From contig NC_085102.1 of the NCBI RefSeq assembly GCF_963422355.1, positions 2,259,876 through 2,323,875 of the forward strand: DNA of 64,000 nt. The letters are read 5' to 3'. Position numbers and translations under genes: made by a program. The DNA comes from Corticium candelabrum (taxonomy: Eukaryota; Porifera; Homoscleromorpha; Homosclerophorida; Plakinidae). This document shows, piece by piece, positions 11,961-24,511 of this stretch (the first letter of the stretch is position 1; the number at the start of each line of letters is the position of its first letter). The notes under the pieces were generated by a model. It was not told the DNA's origin and ran no database searches. It saw only the letters and a program-made list of their open reading frames with translations.

Positions 11961-13040
11961 CGACAAAACTTACAAACAATGGTAGGTGTTTTCGTGGAGG
12001 GCACATCTCGACAAGTTATGTACACAGTATATGTGGGTATGTATCTATAGTCAGATATTGCATGGTTGCTAGAATGTCAAAATTGCTCCAAATGTCAACA
12101 AGAAAGTCTCATGCATTGGGGCAGATTGAATAAGTTAATTTAAAATAATTTCTAAACAAATTTAATTAGGACGGTCTGTTTTATTCTAGCTAGACTTTTG
12201 GAATTGACTTGCTAGAAAGGAACAAAATTGCGATGTTGGCCCTGACCTAGTTTATCTCTAGAAAACTCGCACCAATTACTAATAGAAAAACTTGTAACAA
12301 TTACTAAAACTTACTGAAAGAAAGATACAAGGCCTAATATCTTTCTGCAGAAAGCTTAGGGTCCAGCCAGCCACAGAAGCAGAGAAGGGGCCACGAGTTG
12401 TGCAGATGATTCCCTGTATGTCAGCGAAGCGTTACCTCTGCTCGCATTTGGAAGTATCTTCTAAGTTCAACCGTGTCACGTGCTCCTAACGCACTCAAAA
12501 TGTAGCTAAACATGATCTATGAACTAACCTTTTATATAAAGGTCTCCTTTTGAGGCTCAATGAATAAAGGGACACATAAATTTTGCTAATTGCGTGGTAC
12601 TGTTTGCCGCCCCAGTTTGCTCTAATCAATAAATCACAACTTGCCACCATATTTCTCACCATTCTTACCCTGAAAAGTGCACAGGTATCGGTTTTCCTTA
12701 CTAGCAAACAATCAGCTGCAGGCTATCGGTGTACAGAGCTGACGATTTATACGGGTACTAACCACGCCCACACAGAAAATTTATGTTCTCTTTACGGTAA
12801 AAGTCTTCAGTAAACTGTTGCAAATTGTTGTGTCATGAAGTGATAGCTTTCATCTGAGAGATCGTTGAATTTGGTCTTGTAATACAGTGAGTACATTGAA
12901 AAACGAACAATAAGCAGTCTCTTTCGCGTTTGCGCCAAAAGCCATTAAATATTTTCTATTTACATTACAGGTCGCTTAATAATTAAGTTAATAAACTATT
13001 TTACGTAGTATCTGGGAGTGCGACAACACTCCTTACTAGG
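11961..13040. other. Intergenic, nothing recognised
   Basis: No supported gene, RNA or repeat. Short open frames on both strands around 12500-12800 lack any recognisable motif. Confidence 0.4.
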
Positions 13041-13129
13041 TAGGAATGGCACTTGTAGTTAATATTTACCCCAATTTTCACTTTGGAATAGCATAGCTCT
13101 GAAATGCCACAGTTTTTATATCAACTTGC

Positions 13130-13620
13130 GTGGCTACGCAGGGTCCATAGCCTTCAACTATAGCTTTGGCGCTAGCACGTTCGGACGACGTTGAGACGAC
13201 GTTGTCACTGTGAAATCTGACGCGCCGTTTGCCACGCCTTTCTCTGCGTGGGACAAGCATGTGCCGACTTGCCAGTTTCGTGGGGTCTTCTCCGTTCTCG
13301 AAGCCGCTCACAGGATCTGTGTTTCTTCATTCATTCCGTACGACTCTACGATTTAGCCTATTCACGAAAACTTGAGTGCCGATCGACTCGCCAGTTTCGT
13401 TTTGGATCTTCGTTTCGCTCACGGGATTTTTGTGTCGCTCACGGGATCTTCGTTTTCCTGTTGTTTGAAACGCCCGTCGATTTACTCGCGAGATCTGAGC
13501 GCCGATCGACTTGTCTGACAGTTTCGTTGGATTTTCCCCGTTCTGCGTGGGCCCACGAACAGGATCTTCGCGTCCATCACAAGATCTTCGCAGAAAACGT
13601 GCCTAGAGACCGTTCTTTCT
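13130..13620 (+). repeat. Imperfect internal repeats around GCCGATCGACTYG
   Basis: The phrase GCCGACTTGCCAGTTTCG / GCCGATCGACTCGCCAGT / GCCGATCGACTTGTCTGA recurs at about 13250, 13378 and 13502. Each is followed by GGATCTTCG- or ACGGGATCTTCG-like segments. A 124-codon open frame runs through it with matching protein-level repeats, but it is Arg/Ser/Phe-rich, has no signal or domain, and is probably not a gene. Confidence 0.45.
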
Positions 13621-13871
13621 AACTGGTAGAAGAGAAAGTAAGAGTCCTGCACACATAGTACCATCATAATCAAATTAGCTTGTGATATGAGTTGACAAGG
13701 GGAGGGGCTGGCTGCACGAGTCTATTATACTAATGAAACTTTTAATAATAATATTTCTACATATAGTATTAGAGCAGCAGCATTAATTAACGTAGCAATC
13801 TAAGGAATTAATTCTCAAATATACTCTGAGTTGTAACAACGCATGTGTTTTTAGAAAAGGACATAGAGAAG

Positions 13872-14195
13872 AATACAAAAATAAACAAAGTAGGGATGGC
13901 TGCGTACTTTAATTAGACTAGTGCTTGAAGACATAAAGGGAGAAACTTTCGCAGGCAAGTTTTTATACTTTACATCTGAAACAAATCTCTCACAATGAAA
14001 TCCCTATTTCATTCTGTTTGCTGTCACTGTGGCAGCTTGGATAAGAGTGAAGTAGAGATAATTGTGGAAGATTGGTTTCAGATGTAGAGTACTTGTCTGC
14101 GAATATTTCGACTTCTATTTCTTCAAGCACTAACGTAATAAGTGCGCTGCCATCCCTATTTTGTATTTTATTTATTACATAAACATTTTGTATTC
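13872..14195. mobile_element. Fold-back / long-TIR MITE
   Basis: The left arm (about 13872-13990) and right arm (about 14075-14195) are inverted copies. Both contain, read inward, ATACAAAA, TAGGGATGGC, GCG-ACTT, TAGTGCTTGAAGA, TTCGCAG-CAAG and TACATCTGAAAC. The arms are separated by about 85 bp. There is no coding capacity. The long arms and short loop fit a fold-back element or a MITE. Exact ends and target duplication could not be set by eye. Confidence 0.7.
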
Positions 14196-15279
14196 TTGTA
14201 GTACATATGCAGTAGTACTGATGTCGAGGCTTTGCATGCTGCTATTCGTGAGAATTTGTGTTAATAAATTTGCCCGGGAAAATACGGATAAATCAGCTAG
14301 TTTTATCTAGAATATATTGAGGGTATATTCTAATGTCATGATTTGTTGAGATTATTGGATATATTCCACTTTCACGTTATCAGCACGTGCATGGCAGCCA
14401 TGCAATTGCAGCATTTCAAAACAGTTATTTCCAGTATTTCCTTTGTCTACACATAATTAAGCAATCAATTTCTATAACGATCTATTACATTCTGTACGTG
14501 CACATTCTATATATTCATTCACATGTTTCTGTAGCGGAGGTCGAAGGCATTGTACATTCGTCTTCCACTTCCCATCGGCTGATGAACTCTAGACAGGAGA
14601 TATGCACTGTGTGAAGTTGCAACAGAGCTTTCATGTCAGAACGTGTTTCACCGGGTCTAAGCATGACTAGTGTAACGCCATCCTAACGCCGTAAAGAGTA
14701 GTATTACAACTGCATTAGTGGCGTTAGTGGTTGCACGTGACTTTGGCACGAGAGGTAGTATGCAAGAAGAGCATGCGACGATGTTTCTGATGGGGTGTTG
14801 TATGTTTAAACTTACAAACGCAGCAATAACATGGCGACGTATACGGAAGCCCAAGCAGATGTATACTACGTACGTGCCTGTATTGCAGGCCGCTTCTCTG
14901 AAGGAACTGCCAGAGAAAGCAAATAATCTTTCCCTCTTCAAAACCGAAAGCAGTATATTCGTCAAGACAATTTACGCGAATTCTTGCCGGATATGACGGA
15001 TAAAACTATTGAGGCTAATTACACTCACGTGTTTACGTGACTTACTAATTAGTTAGCGGTATGAACTCACGTGGGCTTATATTGGCCTAATCATAGTTAG
15101 CCTATGCATAGTTAGTCTTGATGTCTGTGTGAACACGGTTTCAGACTGGTAGTGAGAACGCACGGTACAGAGATCTGGGTAAGCACAAATATAGGGCAAC
15201 TCTCAATATTTATCGAAAAATCGACATCAGTTTTACGTTCTCAAAATTTTTAAGCAAGGATCTTGAAGATCTATAGAAA
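14196..15279. other. 5' flank of receptor kinase gene A
   Basis: No gene is recognised. At about 15164-15188 the sequence GTACAGAGATCTGGGTAAGC resembles the reverse strand 5' of gene B at about 28660-28685 (ATAGAGATCTGGGTACGC). This suggests a shared promoter or 5' UTR, possibly with a donor site at CTGG|GTAAGC. Confidence 0.35.
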
Positions 15280-18200
15280 ATGATGTTGACTTTTGTCCTA
15301 ACTTTGTGTATATCAGTTGGGCAAATTCAAAGCTGCAAGGAACGAGACAAGAGGTCACAAGATGACGAGTCAACGTCCAAGGGATCTGCTGGAAATGTGG
15401 TTATTAAAAATGGAATTGACGTTTTTCATTTCGATGTTAACACAAGAGGATGGCAAAGTTTCGGCACTTGGAAAGTTAACGAACCTCAAGGAATCACATA
15501 TGGAAAGGTCGCGTACAGCGTCAACACTGAAAACGGAAAACGGCAGCATTTGCTGATTTCACAAGGAAAGGACTTCTTCTCATCTTCGAAATTCATCCCG
15601 AACAGCTTCAAAAACTGGTTGTACACTGTGGACACCAACTCGTGGCAAAAAGTGAATAACGGAGATTTCCCCTCATCATCCAAACGTCCAGTCATGATTA
15701 AACTGTGCTCCAAGATTATTGCCCTAGAATTTGACGTGTTTCAAAAGATTTTCAACTCAAGCGAAGCGTGGATTTTCGACACAGTTTCTCTTATCTGGCA
15801 GAAGACAAAAGTAGATGGGTATGCTCCTAATTGGAGAATTCGAGACCCTTATTTCAGTATCCTTTTAGATGATGTCGTTGCCGTTCCTGGTGAACAATCA
15901 CGCTCTAATTGCCGATGCAATCAGTCTGCTTTCATCTTGTCCAATTTCCTTCGTTTTCGAAAGACGATGCACGAAATTCGATGCGTACGTCGAAAATACA
16001 CTGAAAGCTACGAATGGGTTCACTTACACTTCGAATCTAATATTCAGCAGCCTAGAGTCGGTCGTTCTCAGTTCAAATTGGTTTCCTCTTTTTCAAGCAC
16101 TATTGTTCTGTACGTTCCCGCTACAAGAACCCTGTGGAAGTTTGAAAACGAGACATGGAGAAATGCGAGTACAATACCAAATCACTTACAGCCATTTCAA
16201 GATATTTCGCAATTGTGGACATTCGGTTGTGCTGTTGCGACAGACAACATCAATTATGTCGTATTCAACATTCGTGATAAGAAGGTACTCAAGTTTGATC
16301 TCGAAAGTAACAAATATTCTATAGAAAACATAATAGGCGACATTCCTGAGAGTTGGTATGGTGAAGTCGTGTCCAGCGCTTTTAAAGACCACAATACTAT
16401 CATCGTGTTTACATCAGATTGGCGTTCTAGTAGAACACGAATTTGGAAATTCTACTACGAAAATAAATTTTGGATTTGGAAAATATTTCCTAATCCTGAG
16501 TTTGCACCTTCTTTTGAAGTGGGATCGAACTATGATTTAATGAGCAATTACTTGACTTTTTCGATACTATTACCAGATGTACCTGATCAGCGTTCACTTG
16601 GTTCAATAATATGGAGTTTAGATTTAACAAGTATGCAGTGGTGGTTTAAAATTAAAAAGAAATTTTCTTATCGAATCTCTTACGACGCTAGCTGCTGGAT
16701 CGGTAGCTGTTGTTTCGTTGCACTTTCGGAAAACCCCAACAACCACAACATAGATACGTGGCTCTTTAATGCTTCTGATAACGAATGGAGTTTGTTGACA
16801 TCAACGTCGTCAATAAATGGTCGATCAGCGATGTCGTTTGTTGCCGCCAATGAAACTACTGCCATTTTATTTGGCGGAACTAATTTGGACTTCAGTTTTA
16901 ATGAAACATGGATAATGCATCTTGAGCCAAAGTTACAGTGGAGACAATGCTGTCGAGACGTAGATCATTCTGTTCGACCTAAGAGGCGCAGTAATCACGC
17001 AGCGGTCATGATGCAGTCCAAAATGTATGTATTTGGAGGACAAGATGCTTCTTCGGCCTGTCTAAATGATCTTTGGGTGTTTGACGTTAACACAGAAAAA
17101 TGGTCAGAACTGACGTTTCATAATACAGGACCTAATCTTTCCAAACGAATGAAGTGTTATTATTCTGCAGCCTCAACACCAGGTCAGTTACTAATCACTG
17201 TCATGCACAGCCACGCAAATTCAAGTAACGACGACGACGACTTTGTACAAGAAACTTGGATGTTTATTGTATACGCCCAAACGTGGCATTTAATTACTTC
17301 AGTTCCAATGACTAAACTTTCGGCCGGTTTGCAGGATAGAATTTCATTAAAGTCTTTTTACTGGAAAGGATTTCTAATCATGTTTAATATATATCAAACT
17401 AATATTAAATATTTAGCAATCAACTGCCCAGCAGGATTTACCTCATCAAACATATCAGACCGACCATGCAAATTTTGCAAATTGGGATTCTACAGAGAAA
17501 CGCTATTTGCTGATCCAAACTGCGTTCCGTGCCCTAACGGCTTAACGACGGTTAATACTGGAGGTCGCAGAATTGAAGAATGCACCTTGTGCGATGTAAA
17601 TCACTGCAAATATGGCAAGTGTGTACCCCAGTTAAGTGAGGGAAGTTTGCGAACTGCCTGTCAATGTTACGTTGGCTTTACCGGCTCTACATGCCAGTAT
17701 CCTACCTACTTTCTCATAGGAGCAGGAATCATTCTATTTGTAGCTTTAGCTTCAACTGGCGCAACAGCTTATTTCTTACTGTTAAAAAGAAAAAAGATAG
17801 GCGAACGTGTTCTACAAAGAAAAGTAGACGTGTTGACCAACGTATGGCAAATAGATGAAGACGAAGTGATGTCAGGAGAACTACTTGGATCTGGAGCATG
17901 TGGATCCGTTTACAAAGCTTTTTACAGAAATTTTATTGTAGCTGTAAAGAAGATGATGGCTGCCAGTCTTCCCAAGTCTATAGAAGACTTCGAAACGGAG
18001 ATAATGTTTATGAGAACTGTAAGACACAAGAATATCGTTCTCTTCATTGGTGCAGGAAAGTCACAACCACTAGACATTCCTTTTCTTGTCATGGAATATA
18101 TGGAACGAGGATCTCTAAAAGATGTACTATATGATTTATCGATTGATATCGACTATGATCGTAAACTATCATTTGCAATGGATTCAGCAAGAGGTATGCA

Positions 18201-18779
18201 TTTTCTTCACACATTGGAACCGCCTCGAATACATCGAGATCTGAAAAGCGATAATCTTCTGGTAAGCAGAGACTGGATTGTTAAAGTGGCTGATTTCGGT
18301 CTAGGGAGAGACGTTACCGGTAACATCACAAGAGACGATCGAAAAAAAATAAAATGCAGACAGCACTCAAATTCACACCATATTTCTCTGTTGTCTAAAC
18401 GAGATAGTTTGTCATTTTCAGGCGTCGGAACCGCCAGATGGCGGGCTCCAGAATTTGCTCTTCGAGAACCCTACAATACCTCAGTAGATGTTTACAGGTA
18501 TTTAAATTTACTAATAAAGTTTTTAATAACATTAAGTTTTGTATTTACAGTTTTGGAATTGTTTTGTGGGAAATATGGACAAGACAGCTTCCTTTTGATA
18601 AATACAGATTTGATTATCAAGTGAGCGATGCCGTGGTTGAAAACGAAAGACCTGTAATTCCTCAAGATTGTCCACAGCCGTTTGCCATGATTATGAAAAG
18701 CTGCTGGTCACCCATACCATCAGACAGACTTTCATTTGACCAAGTTATTTCGCAGCTTGAATCTTTAGAAAGCATCTAG
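15280..18779 (+). CDS. Kelch-GCC2/3-EGF-TM-TKL receptor kinase, gene A
   Basis: Two exons, 15280-18497 and 18551-18779, separated by a 53-bp GT-AG phase-2 intron, give 1,148 residues. The start follows an in-frame stop (CTA TAG AAA ATG) and opens a signal peptide (MMLTFVLTLCISVGQIQS). Residues about 40-700 hold kelch-type repeats, clearest near 575-610 (SKMYVFGGQD ... LNDLWVFDVNTEKW). A GCC2/GCC3-like cysteine module follows at about 715-765 (CPAGFTSSN, CVPCPNGLTTVN), then an EGF-like module at about 770-805 (CKYGKCVP ... CQCYVGFTGSTC) and a TM helix at about 809-832. The cytoplasmic kinase has the loop GSGACGSV (~868), VAVKK lysine, HRDLKSDN (~984), DFG (~1004), GTARWRAPE and WEIW. The HRDLKxxN motif and WRAPE match the tyrosine-kinase-like Ser/Thr group. 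It should be a cell-surface receptor; its ligand is unknown. Confidence 0.92.
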
Positions 18780-19576
18780 ATTACTTAAACTGCAGTGTAG
18801 GTAGCATTGCTTGCCATAGAAGACAACTACATGAAGTGGTATCAAATTAGTATATGGCGTAGTACAACTTTAGCTGTTTCATTTGCTCCAATTTGTTACG
18901 CGACTTCTAGTTATTGTAGCAAAAGTATTATTTAAATTGCTAAACATAAAAGTAATTATAGAATGTGATAATAGTTTGAAACTGGTAGTATAGCCGAATT
19001 TGTTTGCATTGCCGCGTAAACCAACCCATCATCTTTCTTTAGGTCAAAGGCACCAAGTAGGTTAAGTTTTACACAAAATCAGGTTTGAACATGCGAGCGC
19101 AACATATCAGCGTGAAACGAAGCGCATGCGATGATCACGTGGTAAGCAATAATTAGGTCACGTGATAAACAAAAATACAGTGCAGTTGGCTCCTTCAGCC
19201 TTGCAAGCTCATCCATGCCCGTTTCATAATCCACCGTCACATTTTCTCAACGTCTCGTCAGTGTCTTCTAGCATTATGATGGTAGTTAGCCTCTTAGCGT
19301 TAGCCCGCGTTTGACGGAATGTTCCTCATGTGACCATGTGTCAGGCTATTTGCTGCTAATACCGAGCGATTGCATATCCAGCTTCGCATGTAGTTCAGAG
19401 CAACCTTCTATCTTCATTGCGTAGCTATGCAATCAAGTTTGCGTGGACGTAGCGCTAAAACGACGGTTCCTTTAAAAGCAAGGTACTACTTTTTATATAA
19501 ATGCACATGCGAAGGATTTCCCATTTTGTCTTCTTGATACAAAAAGCAAATGACTAGAATTTGTTTTTGCAGAAGT
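18780..19576. other. 3' flank of gene A
   Basis: No gene or strong repeat is recognised. Two CACGTG-containing segments at about 19135-19165 are seen but are not assigned a function. Confidence 0.35.
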
Positions 19577-20380
19577 CTAACGTGTTTCTATAATTTCCAT
19601 AGAGTTTTGAGGAGGGACATAAAGAACTAGGCCATTAAAATACGAGCAAGCCAGCTTTAAATGCTTGCGCCGGATAGTTGAATGAAAGTTACTAACAAAC
19701 CTAATCAACTTGTATCTTTCCGTGCCTTTACTTTGTGCACATCGCAAGCCATCAATTCTTTCATTTTCATTATTAAATGTATTAGACAAGTTAAAGCAGA
19801 ATGCTTACAGCTTCTTTCAGTCTCTTGCTGATGAATACAAACTCTTACAACGTATGTTGTGAGATAGCTACATAGTGTACGTCACCGTCCAATTATGTTT
19901 GCTGCCACTCCTCAAGACAGAATGAAACAGCCACACTTTAATTGAGTCAGAAGAATTGCTAGTATTGAGGTCTTCAAACACTAGAATTTAATGGTTTACA
20001 AGTCGTTGGCTAAAATTCATCGCTGCCCACTTTTGCCACGAGTTCCTCTCCACCACAGTGTACAACCAGCTTTCAAAAATCGAAACCTTGTTATCTGTAT
20101 ATACCTGAAGTAATTTCGTTACTTCCTGAGATCAATAAATTTTGTTGCTCTTAATTTCGAATTTTTGAAACTGTAAGTTATACGTCCATACCTTACTACT
20201 CGAGGTTCATTTTGCCCAACTATTAAAACATTGCCACCCTTGTGTATTAACATCTAAGTGAGCAAATCTGGTTTTACTATTTTTCATTACATTTTCAGCA
20301 GATCGCGTCACTCTCGAACCGTTTTTATGGCTTTCTTTTGTTTCGCCATTGACGGTTTGAACTAATGAAAAGATAGATGA
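19577..20380 (-). pseudogene. Relic F: N-terminal half of a kelch receptor kinase
   Basis: Reverse-strand fragments match the kelch ectodomain of genes B-D in the same order. Around 20200-20290 the sequence resembles the start of the mature ectodomain (CACCCTTGTGTATTAACATC, ACTCGAGGTTCATTTTGCCC). Around 20030-20080 there is the TACAACCAG/TTTGCCACGAG segment encoding LYT.NSW. 19577-19760 encodes KGTERYKLIRF, which equals the (G/N)TERYKW motif of the intact copies. Frames are broken throughout and no transmembrane or kinase part is seen downstream, so this is a truncated dead copy lying between genes A and B. Confidence 0.7.
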
Positions 20381-21280
20381 TGAGAGTTGGCATCATTGTG
20401 TATCACTTGCTTTGCACGTTCCATTACCAGTGGTTCAAATCACTTGATAGCGATTTCTGTTGTCGTCAAACTTGCCAACAATGTCTCTCGTGTTGCGGTG
20501 ATCCGAACGACTATACACACAGTACATTGTTTTATGCCACAATCCTAACTTGATTTGTTGCGCTAAAGGGTATCGTGAGCCTGGCGGTGAATCGCAAGTG
20601 AGAAATAACAAAATTTCGGTCAAATCGTTGGTTATATACGTATAAATATACGAAAGGATGGTAGTTTAGTCTCAATTACCATTATAATCAAGCTATTGCT
20701 CTAATGTTAAACGTATAGCGTCCTTTGTATTCAATTAGATTATCTACAGTATTTAAACCACATCTTGTGTCCGAAAGGTTTTGCAATAATTCTACCTTAG
20801 ACCACGTTAGTCCTACATCGTGAGCCACGATAGAGTATTGCTGACGAGATGGAGCGACTTGAATTCCTCCAAAGATGTCCAACTGATTCATCTCTCATAC
20901 TGTTCCACGGAATTGGCCGCCCTGGAGCAGGCACTAATTGTCGACAAGATACTCTGCTGAGATTGCATAGCTTCGAATTTCTCACTACTCGTTCGATTTG
21001 ACAATCGAGTCCACGCCACTATGCAAACTGCCTGCACCTTCGCTTTATGCCAAGTATTGCCAAATGACTTTCTTAAGCAAATTTTAGCACAACTTTGGTA
21101 CAATCACACTATATTTGCACAATTTCGCGTATAGTAGGTCGCAGTTTTGAAAGATTTTACAGAAATTGGTTACGAGAAATTTTCGTCTCCTAATACCATA
21201 ATTATGTAGCGTTTTACACGTGTCACGTAGTTGTTTTCGTGGTGTGCAAATAGAATTAGTTATTGATTAAATCAAGGCAA
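20381..21280. other. Unassigned intergenic DNA
   Basis: No supported gene. A reverse-strand stretch at about 20690-20895 reads QLDIFGGIQVAPSRQQYSI... and further open frames run to 21103, but no family is recognised and no splice model is convincing. 20405-20440 (TTTGCACGTTCCATTACCAG) resembles the sequence at the window's right edge next to relic G, so relics F and G share more than the coding part. Confidence 0.3.
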
Positions 21281-21282
21281 CT

Positions 21283-21400
21283 GAAAGTATTGTTAGAATG
21301 CAATGTCAAAAGAAATCAGACTGCGATATTAAGGATGAAGACAGTGTTACGAGATTATCTAATTCAATGAGTTTTTCGTCTCTCAAATTATACCATTTTT
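21283..21400. repeat. Duplicated 5' flank of the kinase family
   Basis: GTTAGAATGCAATGTCAAAA, GAAATCAGA, GTGTTACGAGATTATCTAAT recurs at about 63625-63710 (GTTACAATGCAATGTCAAAG ... TTGTTACGTGATTAGCTAAT) and more weakly at 29025-29140, upstream of genes D and B. It is a marker of copied flanking DNA. Confidence 0.55.
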
Positions 21401-23369
21401 ATTAAATAATAAACCTTTCACAGCATTTTCATGTCAACAGTGCTGTTACTGTAACTAATTCTAAATACTAATTTTTGGTAGAGCAGTTCTATTGTCAATT
21501 GTGTATTCACGTATCGCATAAATCATTCATTCTGGAAACACGATTACTCGATATTAATAAGTTCTTTCTTTAATTACTTTATTTATTTTGTGTACCAATC
21601 AAAAGGTTTGTGGTACTTAAAGCTTTTCTTTAAAAACTATGAACCTTGTATTCCGTGCCTTTCATGATCAACAATGATGTATTATAAATCTTTTATTATT
21701 TAAATTTCCTTCTGGTGGAGCACTCGCAGAAGTATCTGTTAAACAATCGATTTTTGTAGATACCTTAGTATATAATTATTACCTCCAATTTAATTAACTA
21801 TTGATATTATCATGCAGAAGTGCTGTTAATGACTTGAGCAAGGTGAATCAAGGAATTAGAGAAGCTGCATGGAAAGACATAGACCGAGAGGACGTCACAT
21901 GACATAAAACTAACACTGTAGTTTCATATGTTTGGAAATATTGTAAAAATCGGACGGTTTCTCCATCGACTAGCTTCCACCTTTGCATTTTTTACTGTAG
22001 TTGGAGCAAAATATGCTCAAATGTTATTAAGATACGTGTTCACCAAGTTAGACTAATGATCTAAACTGACTGTCAATATGACTAATTCTATTGGGCACCC
22101 GCCCTTGAATTATATTTCTAGTTGTAACAATGTAACCTCGACGTCAGGTCGCCTTCGCATTTTTACGTCGTGAACTAACGCGCGTAAATACATACATCGA
22201 TCACATTGCTTTTTCCACTGTAAGGCAAAGAACAGACTAGAGACAGGTTATATCACTAACCCTTGGCTTAGCAAGGGTTATAGTAGTCGTCTCACCAGAA
22301 GTAGCGACGCTACGAAATGCAGACTCGATGTAAATCAACATGTAAAAAAACTTTCGAATGTATAGCATGCGATCACGGCTACAGTAGCGCTCTCATAATC
22401 TCAACCTTATCACATATGCGTTGTTGGAGCTTGTCTACTGTCTGTTCCTCATAAGTGTAAACTTTGATATCTCCGCTGTCTTATGGACTTTCGCGATGAT
22501 CTCGGTATCGTGACAGTGCAGAAACCGCTATTGGTCTGGCATTTCTGTTTATCAAATTATTGATTCCCTTTCTAGTAAGAAACAGAGGGATAAATTTTGC
22601 ATGATAAAGGCAAACAGGTGGAGTAATGGTTATTATCTAATTATCTTGTAAGACCAATGGATCAGCAACTGGAACTAACTTAATATAATCAGTGTAATAT
22701 TGTCCAACTGGAGCAGCTCTCGCCTAAGGTTCAGCACTGTTAGTTAGTGAACTAACATAATTGAAACTGTAATTAGTTAAGCCACGGGGTTGGCTGGCCT
22801 GTTAGCACTGCAACCTTGGTCCCAGTTGTATACGATTATACAATAGTAGGCGTTACCGTCGCGAGTGTTACTAATGTAGTCAGAACATCTAACCCTCCTC
22901 ACTCTTCTTTACTTTCGTTGAGTTTCAAATGCTTTACGTCGCTGTATCAACGCTTTCCACACGCAAATGTAGAGCTCACACGTACACATCAGTCATCATT
23001 AGTGTGATACTGAAATGAGGCGGAGGTGTCGTTCTCAACGCTCGTTATTCGGATCGCGATTATGAATTATTGGTACAATGTGTACACTGGTTTACTTGTC
23101 ACGTAGAACTCTAAAAATGTCTCTTCATGGAGTGATAATTAAAGGCTAACCGCGTCCATGCATAAAAGTGTTCGGAGCCTGAGGCAAGATCTATATTTTT
23201 CGCGGTAATAGCATCATAAAGGGGAGGCTAATGAAGACATAAATGACGACTACTGATCTATTATCTACTTTAATTCCAAATGCGCGAAGCAAGTATTGCT
23301 ATGTTTGCTAGTTTTCAGGCTATAATCTTTGTCGGACATCTTCAGTTGGTGTTCCCAAAGGTACAGCAG
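21401..23369. other. Intergenic with two fragments of repeat R1
   Basis: R1 pieces in + orientation lie at about 21810-21905 (GCTGTTAATGACTTGAGCAAGGTGAATCA) as compared with 33080-33110, and at about 22770-22995 (CACGGGGTTGGCTGGCCTGT ... CTTTCCACACGCAAATGTAGAGCTCA). The latter keeps an empty TAA at 22872-22874 where the R1 copy at 29.8 kb carries a Harbinger insertion. The rest shows no gene. Confidence 0.55.
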
Positions 23370-23998
23370 CAGTGGCGGATCTAGAGGGGGTTCCGTGGAA
23401 CCCCTACAATTTTGTGACGTCAACACGCGGAGATGACCGCGTACCGGCAGTGCTTGCTACTTCCTGACGTGACTCGCAGCTCACGTTTTAGTTTTAAGTA
23501 ACTTCACACGGAGGTGCAGTACAGATTATGAACTTTCGACGTAGGTCATCATCGTCGAACAGTACGAGTGAGTAGTACGGTACTCCTACTCTCTTTCTAC
23601 ATTAATTTATGGTAACTTGTTTCCAATCTCAGTTGTCCTCCAACAACAGTTTTCATTTACTTCCTTGCAATGATAATGTTTCAAAGTAGTTATTTTCTAT
23701 CTCATGAAAATATACTTCCACCTTTGATGGTTACAACATTCACAATTTCATGAAACCATATATGTCTATAGAAGCTTTCTTCGGAAAGAAAAGAAAGCGG
23801 TAACATTTGCTTGCCTAGCGAAAGACATGTATAGGCTTGCAAGATCAATACAAATTCTCCAGTACTGTAGATTCATTAACGTATACTTCCGTTCTATGGT
23901 ATAGATGATTAAATAGCTATTTTATATCTGGAGACGTAGCTGATTCTAACCTTGTGACGTCACGGAACCCCCATTCGAAAATCCTGAATCCGCCCCTG
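23370..23998. mobile_element. hAT-like MITE
   Basis: It starts CAGTGGCGGATCTAGAGGGG and ends (read on the reverse strand) CAGGGGCGGATTCAGGATTT. The ends are imperfect terminal inverted repeats of the CAGNGGCGGAT type common in hAT elements. Both sides also share GGGGGTTCCGTG/GGGGGTTCCGTGACGTCAC segments. It is 629 bp without an open frame, so non-autonomous. AGCAG is found on both flanks, but a clean 8-bp target duplication is not seen. Confidence 0.65.
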
Positions 23999-24434
23999 AG
24001 CAGCAACTTAAACACTGGAGGCGTAGTTAATATGAGTCAATGAGCCGATGAAGCAGTTTCCTCGCTACTAAAAATAGGCGTGGTCTCTTTCCGTCTCTAT
24101 ATACATCCTGCATAGTCTAGTTTCTGTTGCGTGCTGGCAGCATATCCGAGCCTTCGCCAATGAAAGGAAGCAGACTAAATGCGTACTCATGCATGCTTCC
24201 TTTGTGTAATTCTGCTGTTTGTGCTTCCAATGCTTCTTACCTAGATGGACGTATGAGTGACAGACGCAGACCATAAATCGCCGTTAGCTTGCCAAGTGTT
24301 TGTCGATTCTTGAAGTTTCTTAGTTCAAACTCATTCTTGCAGTGCTACGGCGTTGCTTTGCATCAGATCTGCAGCGGCATGTCATTTGATCAGCAACCAA
24401 AGCAGCTGCAATCGCTTCTTAGAGATTGATAATT

Positions 24435-24440
24435 ATATAT

Positions 24441-24504
<64 letters not shown>
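24435..24504. repeat. (AT)n microsatellite
   Basis: AT dinucleotide tract with two GTAT interruptions, directly visible. Confidence 0.95.

Positions 24505-24511
<7 letters not shown>

Noticed and set aside
13248..13622. 124-codon forward frame as a gene
   Set aside because: It follows internal DNA repeats, has biased composition, no signal peptide, no domain and no splice support.
20688..21103. A protein gene on the reverse strand between relic F and gene B
   Set aside because: Several short open frames with no recognisable motif, no consistent splice sites and no continuity.
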